Assembly (NCBI GenBank): GCA_002690445.1
Contig: NZER01000091.1
Span: 1 to 48,682, forward strand
From: Candidatus Pacearchaeota archaeon
Lineage (GTDB): Archaea; Nanoarchaeota; Nanoarchaeia; Pacearchaeales; GW2011-AR1
DNA: 48,682 nt
Direction: 5' to 3'
Below the pieces are notes generated by a model. The model was not told the origin of the DNA. It worked only from the letters and a program-made list of their open reading frames with translations, and did not search any database. A program made the position numbers and the translations under genes. Shown here piece by piece: positions 40,906-48,343 of this stretch (the stretch's first letter is position 1; every line of letters starts with the position of its first letter).

Positions 40906-41523
40906 TGGTATCTCGAGAAGGTCGAGCTGCTCGCTCTCCGGCTCGGGTTCGTGGGGCCGATTCCACCGGAGAAACCCTCCCCAGCTCTCATTGGCGTGGA
41001 GGTCGTTACAGCTGTCGCAGCGCCACCGCCCCTTTGAATCGACATACAGGCAGTCGTCGAACGCCGGCCGCGCGCAATGAGCGCAAAGAGGAACGTCCCA
41101 ACGACACGCCGGACACCGATGGTCGGGCGGGTAGTCTTCGACGGGCGCCGGCCCCGCCCCGGCGACAGTAAGAACGGGGGCCGCTCTGGGTCTACCGGTG
41201 ACAACCTTTGGCGCTTCCGGCAGCTCGGCCTCCGACGGCTCGGGGGTCGCATGGAGATAGAGGCGTCCCGATTCGCTCACCTCCTGGACGAGGTATCCCT
41301 TTTCTACGGACCGCTGGAGGACCAGCTCAAACAGATCCTTGGAACACCGCTTACGACCCAGGGCGGCGCGCACGACCTGGATAAACCCGGCCGCGGTCTT
41401 CCGCCCCCTGCCTGTTTTCTTTTCCTCCAAATACTCGCGGACGGCCGTTTGGAGCGCGAGCGAAGCCCGGTCCAGGTCGGCATCAGATAGACCGAAACGC
41501 CTCGCCTCGTTCGGGGCGCTCAT
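40828..41523 (-). CDS. Zinc-ribbon protein, 231 aa
   Basis: ATG 41523 behind GGGAGGTGAG and ATGA-coupled to the gene upstream. N-terminal helical/winged-helix-like region (about 1-95). Then CPACRWDVPLCAHC, CLY and CDSC give at least two CX2C-type metal pairs (about 137-180). Acidic C-terminus. The last 78 bases overlap the convergent M23 gene. Probably a nucleic-acid-binding accessory protein. Confidence 0.7.
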   Translation of the reverse strand: MSAPNEARRFGLSDADLDRASLALQTAVREYLEEKKTGRGRKTAAGFIQVVRAALGRKRCSKDLFELVLQRSVEKGYLVQEVSESGRLYLHATPEPSEAELPEAPKVVTGRPRAAPVLTVAGAGPAPVEDYPPDHRCPACRWDVPLCAHCARPAFDDCLYVDSKGRWRCDSCNDLHANESWGGFLRWNRPHEPEPESEQLDLLEIPSRQESPGPAAGPDPRGDEDQEPGTA

Positions 41524-41726
41524 CCCTCACCTCCCTCGTGCTTGCTCCGATACCACGCAGACAGGTCTCTGATGTACGTGAGGCCTCGCTCCATCTGCTT
41601 CTCATGCTCCCGGTCCCGAACCTCATCAGACATGAAGCTCTCCAAGGAGGGCTCTGCTGAGCAGAAAACCGCCCACAAACCCTCGATAACTTTGTGCGTC
41701 AGTGCTGGTCTTCGTTGCTTGCTCAT
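41520..41726 (-). CDS. Small hypothetical protein, 68 aa
   Basis: Starts behind GAGGCG with ATGA overlaps at both ends, binding it to the XRE regulator upstream and the zinc-ribbon gene downstream. Charged helical protein (DREHEKQMERGLTYIRDLSA). No domain recognised. Confidence 0.65.
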   Translation of the reverse strand: MSKQRRPALTHKVIEGLWAVFCSAEPSLESFMSDEVRDREHEKQMERGLTYIRDLSAWYRSKHEGGEG

Positions 41727-42067
41727 TTTCGCCTCGGGCCCTTGGGAGAGCCATCGGAATTGAGGAAGTCGGAAGCGGGGAGAATCACCACGTCCCCGTT
41801 TGGACGCACGATGGCGAGGCCCATCCCGAGCGCGTTGAGATGAGCGACCAGCAGAGCGACTCGAGGAAGGTAGTCGGTGGTCCGCTCCATCCGGGAAATC
41901 TCCGCATGGTCCCGGTCGATGAGTCCCCCCATGGCCGCCTGGCTAAGTCCTCGAGCTACTCGTTCCTCGCGGAGGATGCGCCCGTGGGTCGTGGTTGTCT
42001 TGGACTCCCGAGTAGCGCCGTAGCCGGACGCATAGGGTTTGCTGACAGGAATATGTTTGTATGCCAT
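41723..42067 (-). CDS. XRE-family helix-turn-helix regulator
   Basis: 114 aa. The core GRILREERVARGLSQAAMGG, then IDRDHAEISRMERTTDYLP, is a lambda-repressor-like five-helix DNA-binding domain, at about 30-85, preceded by a flexible 28-residue arm. The C-terminus PNGDVVILPASDF is short, so there is no cleavage domain. It lies close to the repeated operators at 42506-42569 and is a good candidate for their ligand and for lysogeny control. Confidence 0.8.
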   Translation of the reverse strand: MAYKHIPVSKPYASGYGATRESKTTTTHGRILREERVARGLSQAAMGGLIDRDHAEISRMERTTDYLPRVALLVAHLNALGMGLAIVRPNGDVVILPASDFLNSDGSPKGPRRK

Positions 42068-42104
42068 CTGGAGTGCCTTGGTTGTTGTGATTGGTTGGTG
42101 CTCA

Positions 42105-42314
42105 TCATGCCTTCGGTGCGCCGTGGCACAACACCGCCATCATCATCCCCTCGAGGTCGTGCGAGAGACCCGCCAGCTCTTCGAGCAGCGCCGAATACAG
42201 TGGGGAGCCAGTCCGTTTCAGGTGGTCGATTGCTTTCTTTAGTTCGGGGTCGTTGGCGCACTGGCGAGCCAGTGCGGCCAGGGCAGCCTTCTCGTGGACG
42301 GTCGGTCGTGTCAT
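42105..42314 (-). CDS. Small helical protein, 69 aa
   Basis: ATG 42314 behind GGAGACAA. All-helical, with Met-Met-Met near the C-terminus (LEGMMMAVLCHG). First gene of the regulatory minus operon, directly downstream of the predicted promoter at 42356-42384. Function unknown. Confidence 0.65.
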   Translation of the reverse strand: MTRPTVHEKAALAALARQCANDPELKKAIDHLKRTGSPLYSALLEELAGLSHDLEGMMMAVLCHGAPKA

Positions 42315-42355
42315 TCGATTGTCTCCGGTTCGCGGGTTTGCTCTGTAGCACAGCT

Positions 42356-42384
42356 GTTATACGCCCTTTTGAGAGTAGACGCAA
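42356..42384 (-). promoter_or_regulatory. Sigma-70-like promoter of the regulatory operon
   Basis: On the minus strand: -35 TTGCGT (42384-42379), 17-bp spacer, -10 TATAAC (42361-42356). An 8-bp palindrome ACAGCTGT (42350-42357) overlaps the -10 edge and could be an operator. The leader to ATG 42314 is about 35 bases. Confidence 0.6.
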
Positions 42385-42505
42385 CTGTGCGGCTCAATCT
42401 CAGGCTCCCCCTCCTGCATATTAGTCTCGGCCACTGTGGGATTTCTCCGTAGCCTTGTCCCGCCTGACCTGGCGGCGGGGCGCGCTAACACGTTGAGCGG
42501 CGAAA

Positions 42506-42543
42506 GGGGGTGATACATAAACCCCCAGGGGTGATACATAAAC
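42506..42543. promoter_or_regulatory. Tandem operator or iteron-like repeats
   Basis: GGGGTGATACATAAAC occurs twice, at 42507-42522 and 42528-42543, exactly 21 bp apart (two helical turns). The first copy is also a palindrome (GGGGGT, 9 bases, ACCCCC). TTGAGC at 42493-42498 could be a -35 for the plus gene at 42584, with the repeats covering the -10. The rest of 42385-42583 shows no other structure except the palindrome at 42557. Confidence 0.75.
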
Positions 42544-42556
42544 CTCCCAGTCGGCC

Positions 42557-42569
42557 GTGTTACGAACAC
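42557..42569. promoter_or_regulatory. Palindromic operator candidate
   Basis: GTGTT-ACG-AACAC, perfect 5-bp arms, 15 bp before the ATG at 42584. TAACACG at 42486-42492 is an inverted partner of CGTGTTA (42556-42562), so the tandem repeats are bracketed by matching half-sites. Confidence 0.5.
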
Positions 42570-42583
42570 CAAACGGAGCACGA

Positions 42584-43033
42584 ATGGACAACGGATCGTC
42601 GAATCTCATCAATCCCAGCACCGGCCTGCCTTTCGGCTCCGAAACCGAGACGGGTCCCGTCGGTCGCCTCACCCTCGACCACTTCCCCCCGCTCGCCGCG
42701 CGCGAACAGGATGTGCTCCGACAGAGCGCAGTCGCGAGCCTACAGGCCGGAGTCCATCCCGAGGTCGGCGTTGCGTTTCCGCTACAGGCTATGTGCCAGA
42801 TCGTGGTACTCATCGACACCCTGAACCGGACCGTCCAAGAGCTGCGGACCGAAATCGAAAACGTGCACTATGCCGGATTTGAGCTGGAGCCGGACCGGTC
42901 GAACGAGGCGGACATCACCCGGAAGGTCCTCGACTATCTCGGGGGCGCGCTCCGTCGGCTCCGAGACGAAGACGTCGATCTTCGCCTCCGCATTCGCACC
43001 CGGGACACGAGCACCGACGAAGCGGTCTCGTAA
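42584..43033 (+). CDS. Hypothetical helical protein, 149 aa
   Basis: ATG 42584 behind GGAG. Begins MDNGSSNLINPSTGLPFGSE, with an Asn-Pro motif in a flexible N-terminus. The rest is helical and charged (MCQIVVLIDTLNRTVQELRT). No family recognised. First gene behind the repeated operators, hence probably regulated by them; its stop overlaps the next start as TAATG. Confidence 0.75.
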   Translation: MDNGSSNLINPSTGLPFGSETETGPVGRLTLDHFPPLAAREQDVLRQSAVASLQAGVHPEVGVAFPLQAMCQIVVLIDTLNRTVQELRTEIENVHYAGFELEPDRSNEADITRKVLDYLGGALRRLRDEDVDLRLRIRTRDTSTDEAVS

Positions 43034-43422
43034 TGGCTATGATCGACCCCCGTACCTTCCCCAAGGCCTGGGGCGCTGCGGTCTCGTCGGGAAATCCCGA
43101 TTCGGCGCTCGAGCTGTACGCGCCGTCGGCCGTGCTCGTGCCGACCTACGGCGCGAGCATCCTGCTGGGCCGCAAAGAGATTGCCAAGTACATGGGCCAG
43201 TTCATGTCGCGGCCGAATCTCAGGGTGAGCATCACCCAGCTCTTTCCGTGCAGAACCGGGCCGACGCCCGTGGTCTCCGGGTTCTATTCGTTCGTGTGGG
43301 GCTCAGGCGGAGCCGGAGAGCGTGCAGCTGCGCGCTTCACCTTCGTCCTGGCTCCGGCGCGGACCCCTGACGGACGGGTGGGGTGGAAGATCATCACCCA
43401 CCACAGCTCCGTCGTGCCGTAA
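43033..43422 (+). CDS. NTF2/SnoaL-like protein (SgcJ/EcaC type)
   Basis: 129 aa. A complete cone-shaped NTF2-like pattern: FPKAWGAAVSSGNPDSALEL, YAPSAVLVPTYGASILLGRK, EIAKYMGQFM, then strands ending GWKIITHHSSVVP. This matches the SgcJ/EcaC (CaMKII-association-like) group, which may bind small ligands or act as isomerases. Such a domain is unusual in a viral regulatory block. Possibly acquired from a host; function unproven. Confidence 0.8.
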   Translation: MAMIDPRTFPKAWGAAVSSGNPDSALELYAPSAVLVPTYGASILLGRKEIAKYMGQFMSRPNLRVSITQLFPCRTGPTPVVSGFYSFVWGSGGAGERAAARFTFVLAPARTPDGRVGWKIITHHSSVVP

Positions 43423-43514
43423 TTACATGGCGGAAATGCCTGCATACTTGTGTTAATAGGATATTATCAAAAAGACCGATTTATCGGCCTTTAACCTGCC
43501 TTTTCGTCGTTTAG
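43423..43514. other. AT-rich intergenic island
   Basis: 92 bp with clearly lower GC than the rest of the window (TTAATAGGATATTATC). Contains the terminator at 43471-43492. No ORF. It could also serve as an origin or attachment region; nothing further is recognisable. Confidence 0.6.
43471..43492 (+). terminator. Rho-independent terminator
   Basis: AAAG-A-CCGAT-TT-ATCGG-C-CTTT hairpin with A-run before and T-run after, 49 bases past the NTF2-like gene. The symmetry would let it work on both strands. Confidence 0.7.
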
Positions 43515-43793
43515 TTGGTTGCTTATACGGCGCATTTTTCGGGCTTCGGTCGCATACTCCTACGGTTTCAAGGTGGCACCATTCCCTCCGACGATCTGAA
43601 ATGGGCCTGCGCCTTGTGCGAGCGGTGCGGCACGCGGGCTCCCGCTCCTGGAGCTGCGCTCGAGGCGGCTAACCGCGCAGCTCGAGCCGGAAAACCGGGT
43701 GGGCGCGTTTCGATTTTCTGGATCTGCGCCGAATGCGGCGCTCCGAACCGACTGGCCGAGCCGGAGCAGCTGCAATGGGGCTTTCCGGCCTGA
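43515..43793 (+). CDS. Small zinc-ribbon protein, about 92 aa
   Basis: The frame opens with TTG at 43515, without a clear ribosome site, so the true start is uncertain. The protein has CALCERCG and CAECG pairs about 33 residues apart, a classical two-knuckle zinc ribbon, with a flexible Ala/Arg-rich insert. Likely nucleic-acid binding. Converges with the minus gene ending at 43805. Confidence 0.55.
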   Translation: MVAYTAHFSGFGRILLRFQGGTIPSDDLKWACALCERCGTRAPAPGAALEAANRAARAGKPGGRVSIFWICAECGAPNRLAEPEQLQWGFPA

Positions 43794-43804
43794 CTGGCAG
43801 GCGC

Positions 43805-43954
43805 TCAAGGCGCGCAGGAGCTCCACAGGCTGAGCAGAAATCCTCCGGTGACGGCCAACAGCAACGAAATCATCAGCAACGAGCGGTCCGAAGGGGGATC
43901 GAGGACCGAACGCGCCCACTCGGCCGGCTTGATTTCCTCCGGCTCGGGATTCAC
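43805..43954 (-). CDS. 49-aa single-helix membrane protein, possible lysis protein
   Basis: GTG 43954 overlaps the stop of the lysin gene as GTGA, which fixes the start. Sequence MNPEPEEIKPAEWARSVLDP, then a membrane helix at about 26-43 (LLMISLLLAVTGGFLLSLW) and a short end SSCAP. It begins with the Asn-Pro motif. Its place directly behind the SLT lysin suggests a holin- or spanin-like partner; the short length leaves this open. Confidence 0.65.
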   Translation of the reverse strand: MNPEPEEIKPAEWARSVLDPPSDRSLLMISLLLAVTGGFLLSLWSSCAP

Positions 43955-44598
43955 TCCGGTGGGGTGGGGCGTCTCGGTCGCCTCCGCCCAACCAGGAGCA
44001 GCCCCAGCACCAGGGCCCCCACCACCGGGAAGAGGATCAGCATCCAGGTCGGCGTCGTCTTCGCCAGTCGCTTCGCGATCCCAAAAGGGAGCGTAGTCAG
44101 CGGCGCCGCCCCCACGTCCACGCTCGATGGGAGCTTTGCATTCTTCAACGCATGGGCCACGTAGTCGCGGACCTTGAACGTCCCGGGGTTTGCGCGTTGC
44201 ACCCTCGCCGGAAAATCGTGGTCGAGCGACCAACGCATGGCCTTTGGGTAAAACACGGCCATGAACAGAGCGTGAACCGTGTTGAGGGGAGCGATCCGCG
44301 TCTTCCTCGCGAGGTACTTTTCCACCCACTTCATCTGCTCGACCTTGCCCATCCGTGCGAGCTTGGCGGTAGACGTTCCCATCCCGCGAGCTGTGGCGGC
44401 CATAAACTGGATGAGACCGGTGGCCGACGAATTCGGGTTTTTCACCGATGGAGAGAAGGTGCCCGCACTCTCGTGGTTGATGAGGTTTGCAAGGTCGAAG
44501 GGGTGAGCACCGACCCGATTCGCTACGCGGACAATCTCGCGGGAGAGGGCCATCCCAGCTCGCGGATACGCCTGGTTGATTTGTTCCGCTTGTCCCAC
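43951..44598 (-). CDS. SLT-type lytic transglycosylase with C-terminal membrane anchor
   Basis: 215 aa, GTG start behind AGAGGAAGT. Lysozyme-fold motifs: LINHESAGTFSPSVKNPNSS (catalytic E43), ATGLIQFM (59-66) and ANPGTFKVRDYV. It cleaves the glycan strands of peptidoglycan. A membrane helix at about 184-203 is followed by GRRRPRRP. A membrane-anchored transglycosylase recalls protein P7 of PRD1-like phages, where it helps genome entry; that role here is inference. Confidence 0.88.
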   Translation of the reverse strand: MGQAEQINQAYPRAGMALSREIVRVANRVGAHPFDLANLINHESAGTFSPSVKNPNSSATGLIQFMAATARGMGTSTAKLARMGKVEQMKWVEKYLARKTRIAPLNTVHALFMAVFYPKAMRWSLDHDFPARVQRANPGTFKVRDYVAHALKNAKLPSSVDVGAAPLTTLPFGIAKRLAKTTPTWMLILFPVVGALVLGLLLVGRRRPRRPTPPE

Positions 44599-44605
44599 AC
44601 TTCCT

Positions 44606-45223
44606 CTATACCCAGGACCTCAAGATGTTCCCCTCGAGGTCGAGCCAGTCCACGTTTCCGCGCGCATTTATTTGGTAGATATTGGGAAACTGCCCCTCGG
44701 TCTCCATTTCGTCGACGAGCGACCCGAAGGCCGCGTCGATGGTTGTGTACCAGCCGAGGTCCTTGTCGGCGAGCCTGACGGCCCAGCCTCCCTGACGCCA
44801 GGCGTGTTGTCGAGCCTCGATGATCACACCCGCGCCGGCCAGCTCGTCCTGGTCGGGTGGACCGAGATCGTCCTCGTCTTCCTTTGCTTTGGCGACCGTC
44901 ATGCCCTGTAGGATTTGGGAGCCCGTGAGGGGCTCTCCCTCCTCGGCTCCGACAAGCGCCCACTCGCGCCCGAGTTCGGTGAGCTCGAAGGTCGAATAGG
45001 TGTGGACGCCCTCGGGGAATAGGTAGCCGCTCTTGCCCGGGTCTGTGTGGTCCGTCTTTTCGGCCAACCCGGCCTTTGATAGTGCCGAATAGGCGGCCAA
45101 CGGGATCAGCCCTTGTTCCGGCGGATAGGCTCCGAAGTGCTCGACAGTGACGGGCCCGAAGTCCTGTTCGTCGGCCTCCACTAAGTCGAAATAGGCGGAG
45201 TCGATTTGGTCCTGTGTCGCCAC
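44606..45223 (-). CDS. Hypothetical two-part protein, 205 aa
   Basis: GTG 45223 behind TAGGGGG. N-terminal half looks winged-helix-like (PLAAYSALSKAGLAEKT, then TYSTFELTELGREWAL). Acidic linker at about 115-125, then a beta-rich C-terminal half (GWAVRLADKDLGWYTTIDAA; VDWLDLEGNILRSWV). No family recognised. Followed within seven bases by the lysin gene. Confidence 0.75.
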   Translation of the reverse strand: MATQDQIDSAYFDLVEADEQDFGPVTVEHFGAYPPEQGLIPLAAYSALSKAGLAEKTDHTDPGKSGYLFPEGVHTYSTFELTELGREWALVGAEEGEPLTGSQILQGMTVAKAKEDEDDLGPPDQDELAGAGVIIEARQHAWRQGGWAVRLADKDLGWYTTIDAAFGSLVDEMETEGQFPNIYQINARGNVDWLDLEGNILRSWV

Positions 45224-45226
45224 CCC

Positions 45227-45718
45227 CTACGTCCCCCGTTTGCGTAAGAACGCGCCCACCAGCATCGCGGCGCTGATGGCTTTGAGGACGTTCCCGGTTG
45301 TGCCTCGGGCTTCCTGGCGCATCCCCATCGCGACAACAATCGGAATGACGGGCAAGAGCGCCCCGGTGAAGTAGCCGAACGCGGCATCGCGGCCTTCGGG
45401 AATTCCGGCGAGCCCATCCGAGACGGCGTTTCCCACAGTCGCTCCCACCAAAACCCCGTAGCCGGGGACGCCCACCTTTTCCGCGATCCAGTCTTCGAGC
45501 GAAATTCCGAACATCGCCGCGAGCACCAGAACCGAGTTGTCAATGACTCCGAACCGGAAGGTCCGGGCGAAATCTCCGGTGAAGGCGGGGAGCTTCGGAA
45601 GACCAGGGAGCGCCCCGATGCCGGTGACCTGGGTCTCTGGACACCCGATGTCCGCGTATTCACCGCCGTCTCCGAGTTCAGCAATCCCGTATCCGGCCTC
45701 TCCGATTCCCTGATCCAT
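45227..45718 (-). CDS. Multi-pass membrane protein, 163 aa
   Basis: ATG 45718 behind GGAGG; an in-frame extension to 45754 is rejected. The first 50 residues are Gly-rich (GYGIAELGDGGEYADIG; VTGIGALPGLPKLPAF) and share the GxPG/LPxLP flavour of the coat candidates. Hydrophobic helices at about 57-75, 87-103, 113-133 and 145-157. A virion membrane or channel protein is plausible. Small basic tail. Confidence 0.75.
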   Translation of the reverse strand: MDQGIGEAGYGIAELGDGGEYADIGCPETQVTGIGALPGLPKLPAFTGDFARTFRFGVIDNSVLVLAAMFGISLEDWIAEKVGVPGYGVLVGATVGNAVSDGLAGIPEGRDAAFGYFTGALLPVIPIVVAMGMRQEARGTTGNVLKAISAAMLVGAFLRKRGT

Positions 45719-45778
45719 CGGACCTCCACGCTCAGTATAACGAGAGCGCGCCACTCGGGTGAGAGGACCCGGCGGATC

Positions 45779-46234
45779 TCAAGTGGAAGGGGGCTCCGGC
45801 TCGAGAACCACGTCGAGGCTGGTCCTGTCCGACCAGGGCTCTGCCTCGACATTCGTCACCAGCGTCCGGTAGCCCGGCGCGCTAATCCGCGCGAAAACCG
45901 GGCGCACCACCCCGTCGGACCCCGGATGGGCCAGAACGAAGGCGAATGTCCCCTGCACAGGTGCACGGAGACGGCCGCGCCAGTCGGTGGGTTCGGCCCA
46001 CCGTCCCTGCGCGAATCCCCATCGGTCCGGTTCCAATTCGACCTGATGCCACAGCTCGACGATGGAGCCGATAGGCTCCCCCGTTCGCAACGAACGGACC
46101 CCCCCGAAAAGCACAAGCGGCCGGGCTCCGGGCGGGAAGCGATAGTTAATCGGGGCGAACGGCAGAAACGACGGCGGCAGCTCGAGAGTCTCGGTCGCCT
46201 CCAGGCCGGAGAACGATGGGGCGCTCCCCTTCAT
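45779..46234 (-). CDS. Dioxygenase-fold beta-sandwich protein lacking metal ligands
   Basis: 151 aa; ATG 46234 overlaps the upstream stop as ATGA. GVRSLRTGEPIGSIVELWHQ, then TDWRGRLRAPVQGTFAFVLA and VVRPVFARISAPGYRTLVTN, follows the core of intradiol ring-cleavage dioxygenases (a GxPIxxAxVELW strand, RG turn, RPxHIH strand). The HxH iron ligands are replaced (VFARIS) and the tyrosine ligands are absent, so catalysis is unlikely. More likely a structural or ligand-binding use of the fold, for example in a spike. Confidence 0.6.
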   Translation of the reverse strand: MKGSAPSFSGLEATETLELPPSFLPFAPINYRFPPGARPLVLFGGVRSLRTGEPIGSIVELWHQVELEPDRWGFAQGRWAEPTDWRGRLRAPVQGTFAFVLAHPGSDGVVRPVFARISAPGYRTLVTNVEAEPWSDRTSLDVVLEPEPPST

Positions 46235-46872
46235 TTCTTTTTCGGGGACGGCCGCCGCCGCGCGGTGCCCTTTGGTCGGCCTCGGGGCTGGGGCTTGGGC
46301 GGCAGGGTCCTCTTGGCGACGGGCTCCGGCTCCGGCTCCGGGGCTGTTTCGACGGGGGCCGGCTCCGGTTCGGGGTCCGCGGGAGCTGTAGGAGCGACCG
46401 GCTCCGGTTTGGGCCGGACGGCGCCGGAGCGCAGGACTACCTCGATCACCTCGCCTTGGTCGTTTGTCGAATAGGTGAGCGCCCAAGGTCCGCCGCCGAA
46501 GGCGACGCCGCTGTCGAACTGGCCGATCCCGCCGACCCGGCCGATATCAATGGCCTGCTGGGCCGAATGGTCGAGTGAAACAGGGTGAGCGACGATGGAG
46601 CGGGCCTCCGGCGCCGAAGCCTCCCACTTTTCCGCCATCTGGGCGAGCATTCCGGCCTGCCGTGCAGTGGGCTGGGCAATCCGCCACTTTCCATCGGGGA
46701 GCTGTTCGGCATCCCGCGAAGTGTCGGGCGGGAGCGAGGAAACGCAAAGGTCGGCATCGCGCCCTCCGATTTCGCAGAAAAACCGAGACTGGCACTCTGG
46801 AAACCGCCGAATGCGGTCGAACTTGGAAGGGTCGATCAGGGCAATCGTGCCCCGCGGAAAGCTAAAACTCAT
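46231..46872 (-). CDS. Hypothetical protein with Pro/Glu repeat tail, 213 aa
   Basis: ATG 46872 behind CGGAG, ATGA-coupled upstream. Folded N-terminal part of about 150 residues with cysteines at about 27, 33 and 43. Then a (Pro-Glu)n and Pro/Ala/Val repeat (about 152-185) and a basic end RRRPSPKKK. A rigid PE spacer with a basic tip resembles linkers reaching a membrane or wall. Unknown family. Confidence 0.75.
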   Translation of the reverse strand: MSFSFPRGTIALIDPSKFDRIRRFPECQSRFFCEIGGRDADLCVSSLPPDTSRDAEQLPDGKWRIAQPTARQAGMLAQMAEKWEASAPEARSIVAHPVSLDHSAQQAIDIGRVGGIGQFDSGVAFGGGPWALTYSTNDQGEVIEVVLRSGAVRPKPEPVAPTAPADPEPEPAPVETAPEPEPEPVAKRTLPPKPQPRGRPKGTARRRPSPKKK

Positions 46873-47279
46873 GTCGGACTCCGAGGGAAGGAAATGACTT
46901 TTCGATGGTCGGGTAGCGGGTCGTCTTCGGGCGCGGCCCTGGCATCCGCCAAAACCTGGGCATCAAGTAGCGCGTCCTGGCACGCGGCGAGAACCTCGTC
47001 GAAGGGGTCGTCGGATAGGCTCATCGCCGCGCACGCCATCAGCTCGGGAACGAAAGCCGAGACCATGCCGAGCGGCCCCTGTTCGATGAAGTCCTGTACG
47101 GCGTCCGCGAGGCTTTCGGCGGGGGGCTTGGTGAGGCGCCCCCTGACGCCGTTCCGCAGCTGGATGCCGGCGGGGCCGATCTTGAACACCACTCCGAGGC
47201 TCTCGAGCAAGAGCGCGGCGGCCTGGTCCCCGAGGCGCTCAAAGAGCGGCGTGGGGCTGGGGATGCGTTCAACCTCCAT
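46869..47279 (-). CDS. Hypothetical helical protein, 136 aa
   Basis: I choose ATG 47279 because GGAGG lies 10 bases before it; ATG 47294 has no site. Helical with acidic patches (SLADAVQDFIEQGPLGMVSA; DDPFDEVLAACQDAL). No recognised domain. Start overlaps the end of the RHH gene. Confidence 0.7.
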   Translation of the reverse strand: MEVERIPSPTPLFERLGDQAAALLLESLGVVFKIGPAGIQLRNGVRGRLTKPPAESLADAVQDFIEQGPLGMVSAFVPELMACAAMSLSDDPFDEVLAACQDALLDAQVLADARAAPEDDPLPDHRKVISFPRSPT

Positions 47280-47475
47280 TTGTCGTACCTCCATTGGGCC
47301 GGGCTCCCGCTTCCCGGTTGCCCGAGGGCGCGGGCCGATTCCGGCGTTCCTCTATCCCGACCCGGAGCAGAAAGCGGGCGTATTGCCCGCGCCCCATTCC
47401 CTCCAGTTCCGCCTGTCGAGTAAGCTCGTCTTTTAGTCTGAGCGGAACCCGAAGGGGTAGGTGTACCAGGGGCAT
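47269..47475 (-). CDS. Ribbon-helix-helix DNA-binding protein
   Basis: 68 aa from ATG 47475 behind CGGAG. VHLPLRVPLRLKDELTRQAE, then GMGRGQYARFLLRVGIEERR, is a clear Arc/CopG strand-helix-helix. A Gly/Asn/Arg tail follows. Third RHH protein in the window; it leads the operon of 46869-43805 genes and may autoregulate the region upstream at 47476-47529, where I see no clear promoter. Confidence 0.75.
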   Translation of the reverse strand: MPLVHLPLRVPLRLKDELTRQAELEGMGRGQYARFLLRVGIEERRNRPAPSGNREAGARPNGGTTNGG

Positions 47476-47529
47476 CGCAGCTCCGTGCCACAACTGTAAC
47501 ACGTCCCGGATCGCGGGTACCGCGAGCGG

Positions 47530-47649
47530 TCACCCCTTTACGTGAATCTTCCGGGAAAGCGCCGCCTGGAATACGACCCACACCGCCAGGGTGACGAGGA
47601 CCTTTTCAACGAGGTCCCGTCCCTGGAAAGGTGGCGCCTTGGAGCCCAA
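47530..47649 (-). CDS. Possible 39-aa single-helix membrane protein
   Basis: TTG 47649, preceded by AGGG eight bases upstream. Reads MGSKAPPFQGRDLVEKVLVT, then LAVWVVFQAALSRKIHVKG, with one helix at about 13-31. Resembles the C-terminal end of the gene at 48344-48682 (SAPKAPTNALKKIAVTLGAY), suggesting paralogy. It fills an otherwise empty gap between the Arg/Gln protein and the RHH gene. Confidence 0.45.
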   Translation of the reverse strand: MGSKAPPFQGRDLVEKVLVTLAVWVVFQAALSRKIHVKG

Positions 47650-47658
47650 AAATCGGCC

Positions 47659-48312
<654 letters not shown>

Positions 48313-48343
48313 TTGGACTCTCCCTTGGATTCATTCTAAATGG

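Noticed and set aside
43955..44329. N-terminal part of a 174-codon minus frame (43805-44329)
   Set aside because: Lies inside the SLT lysin gene in another frame; only the last 49 codons, starting at the coupled GTG 43954, look real.
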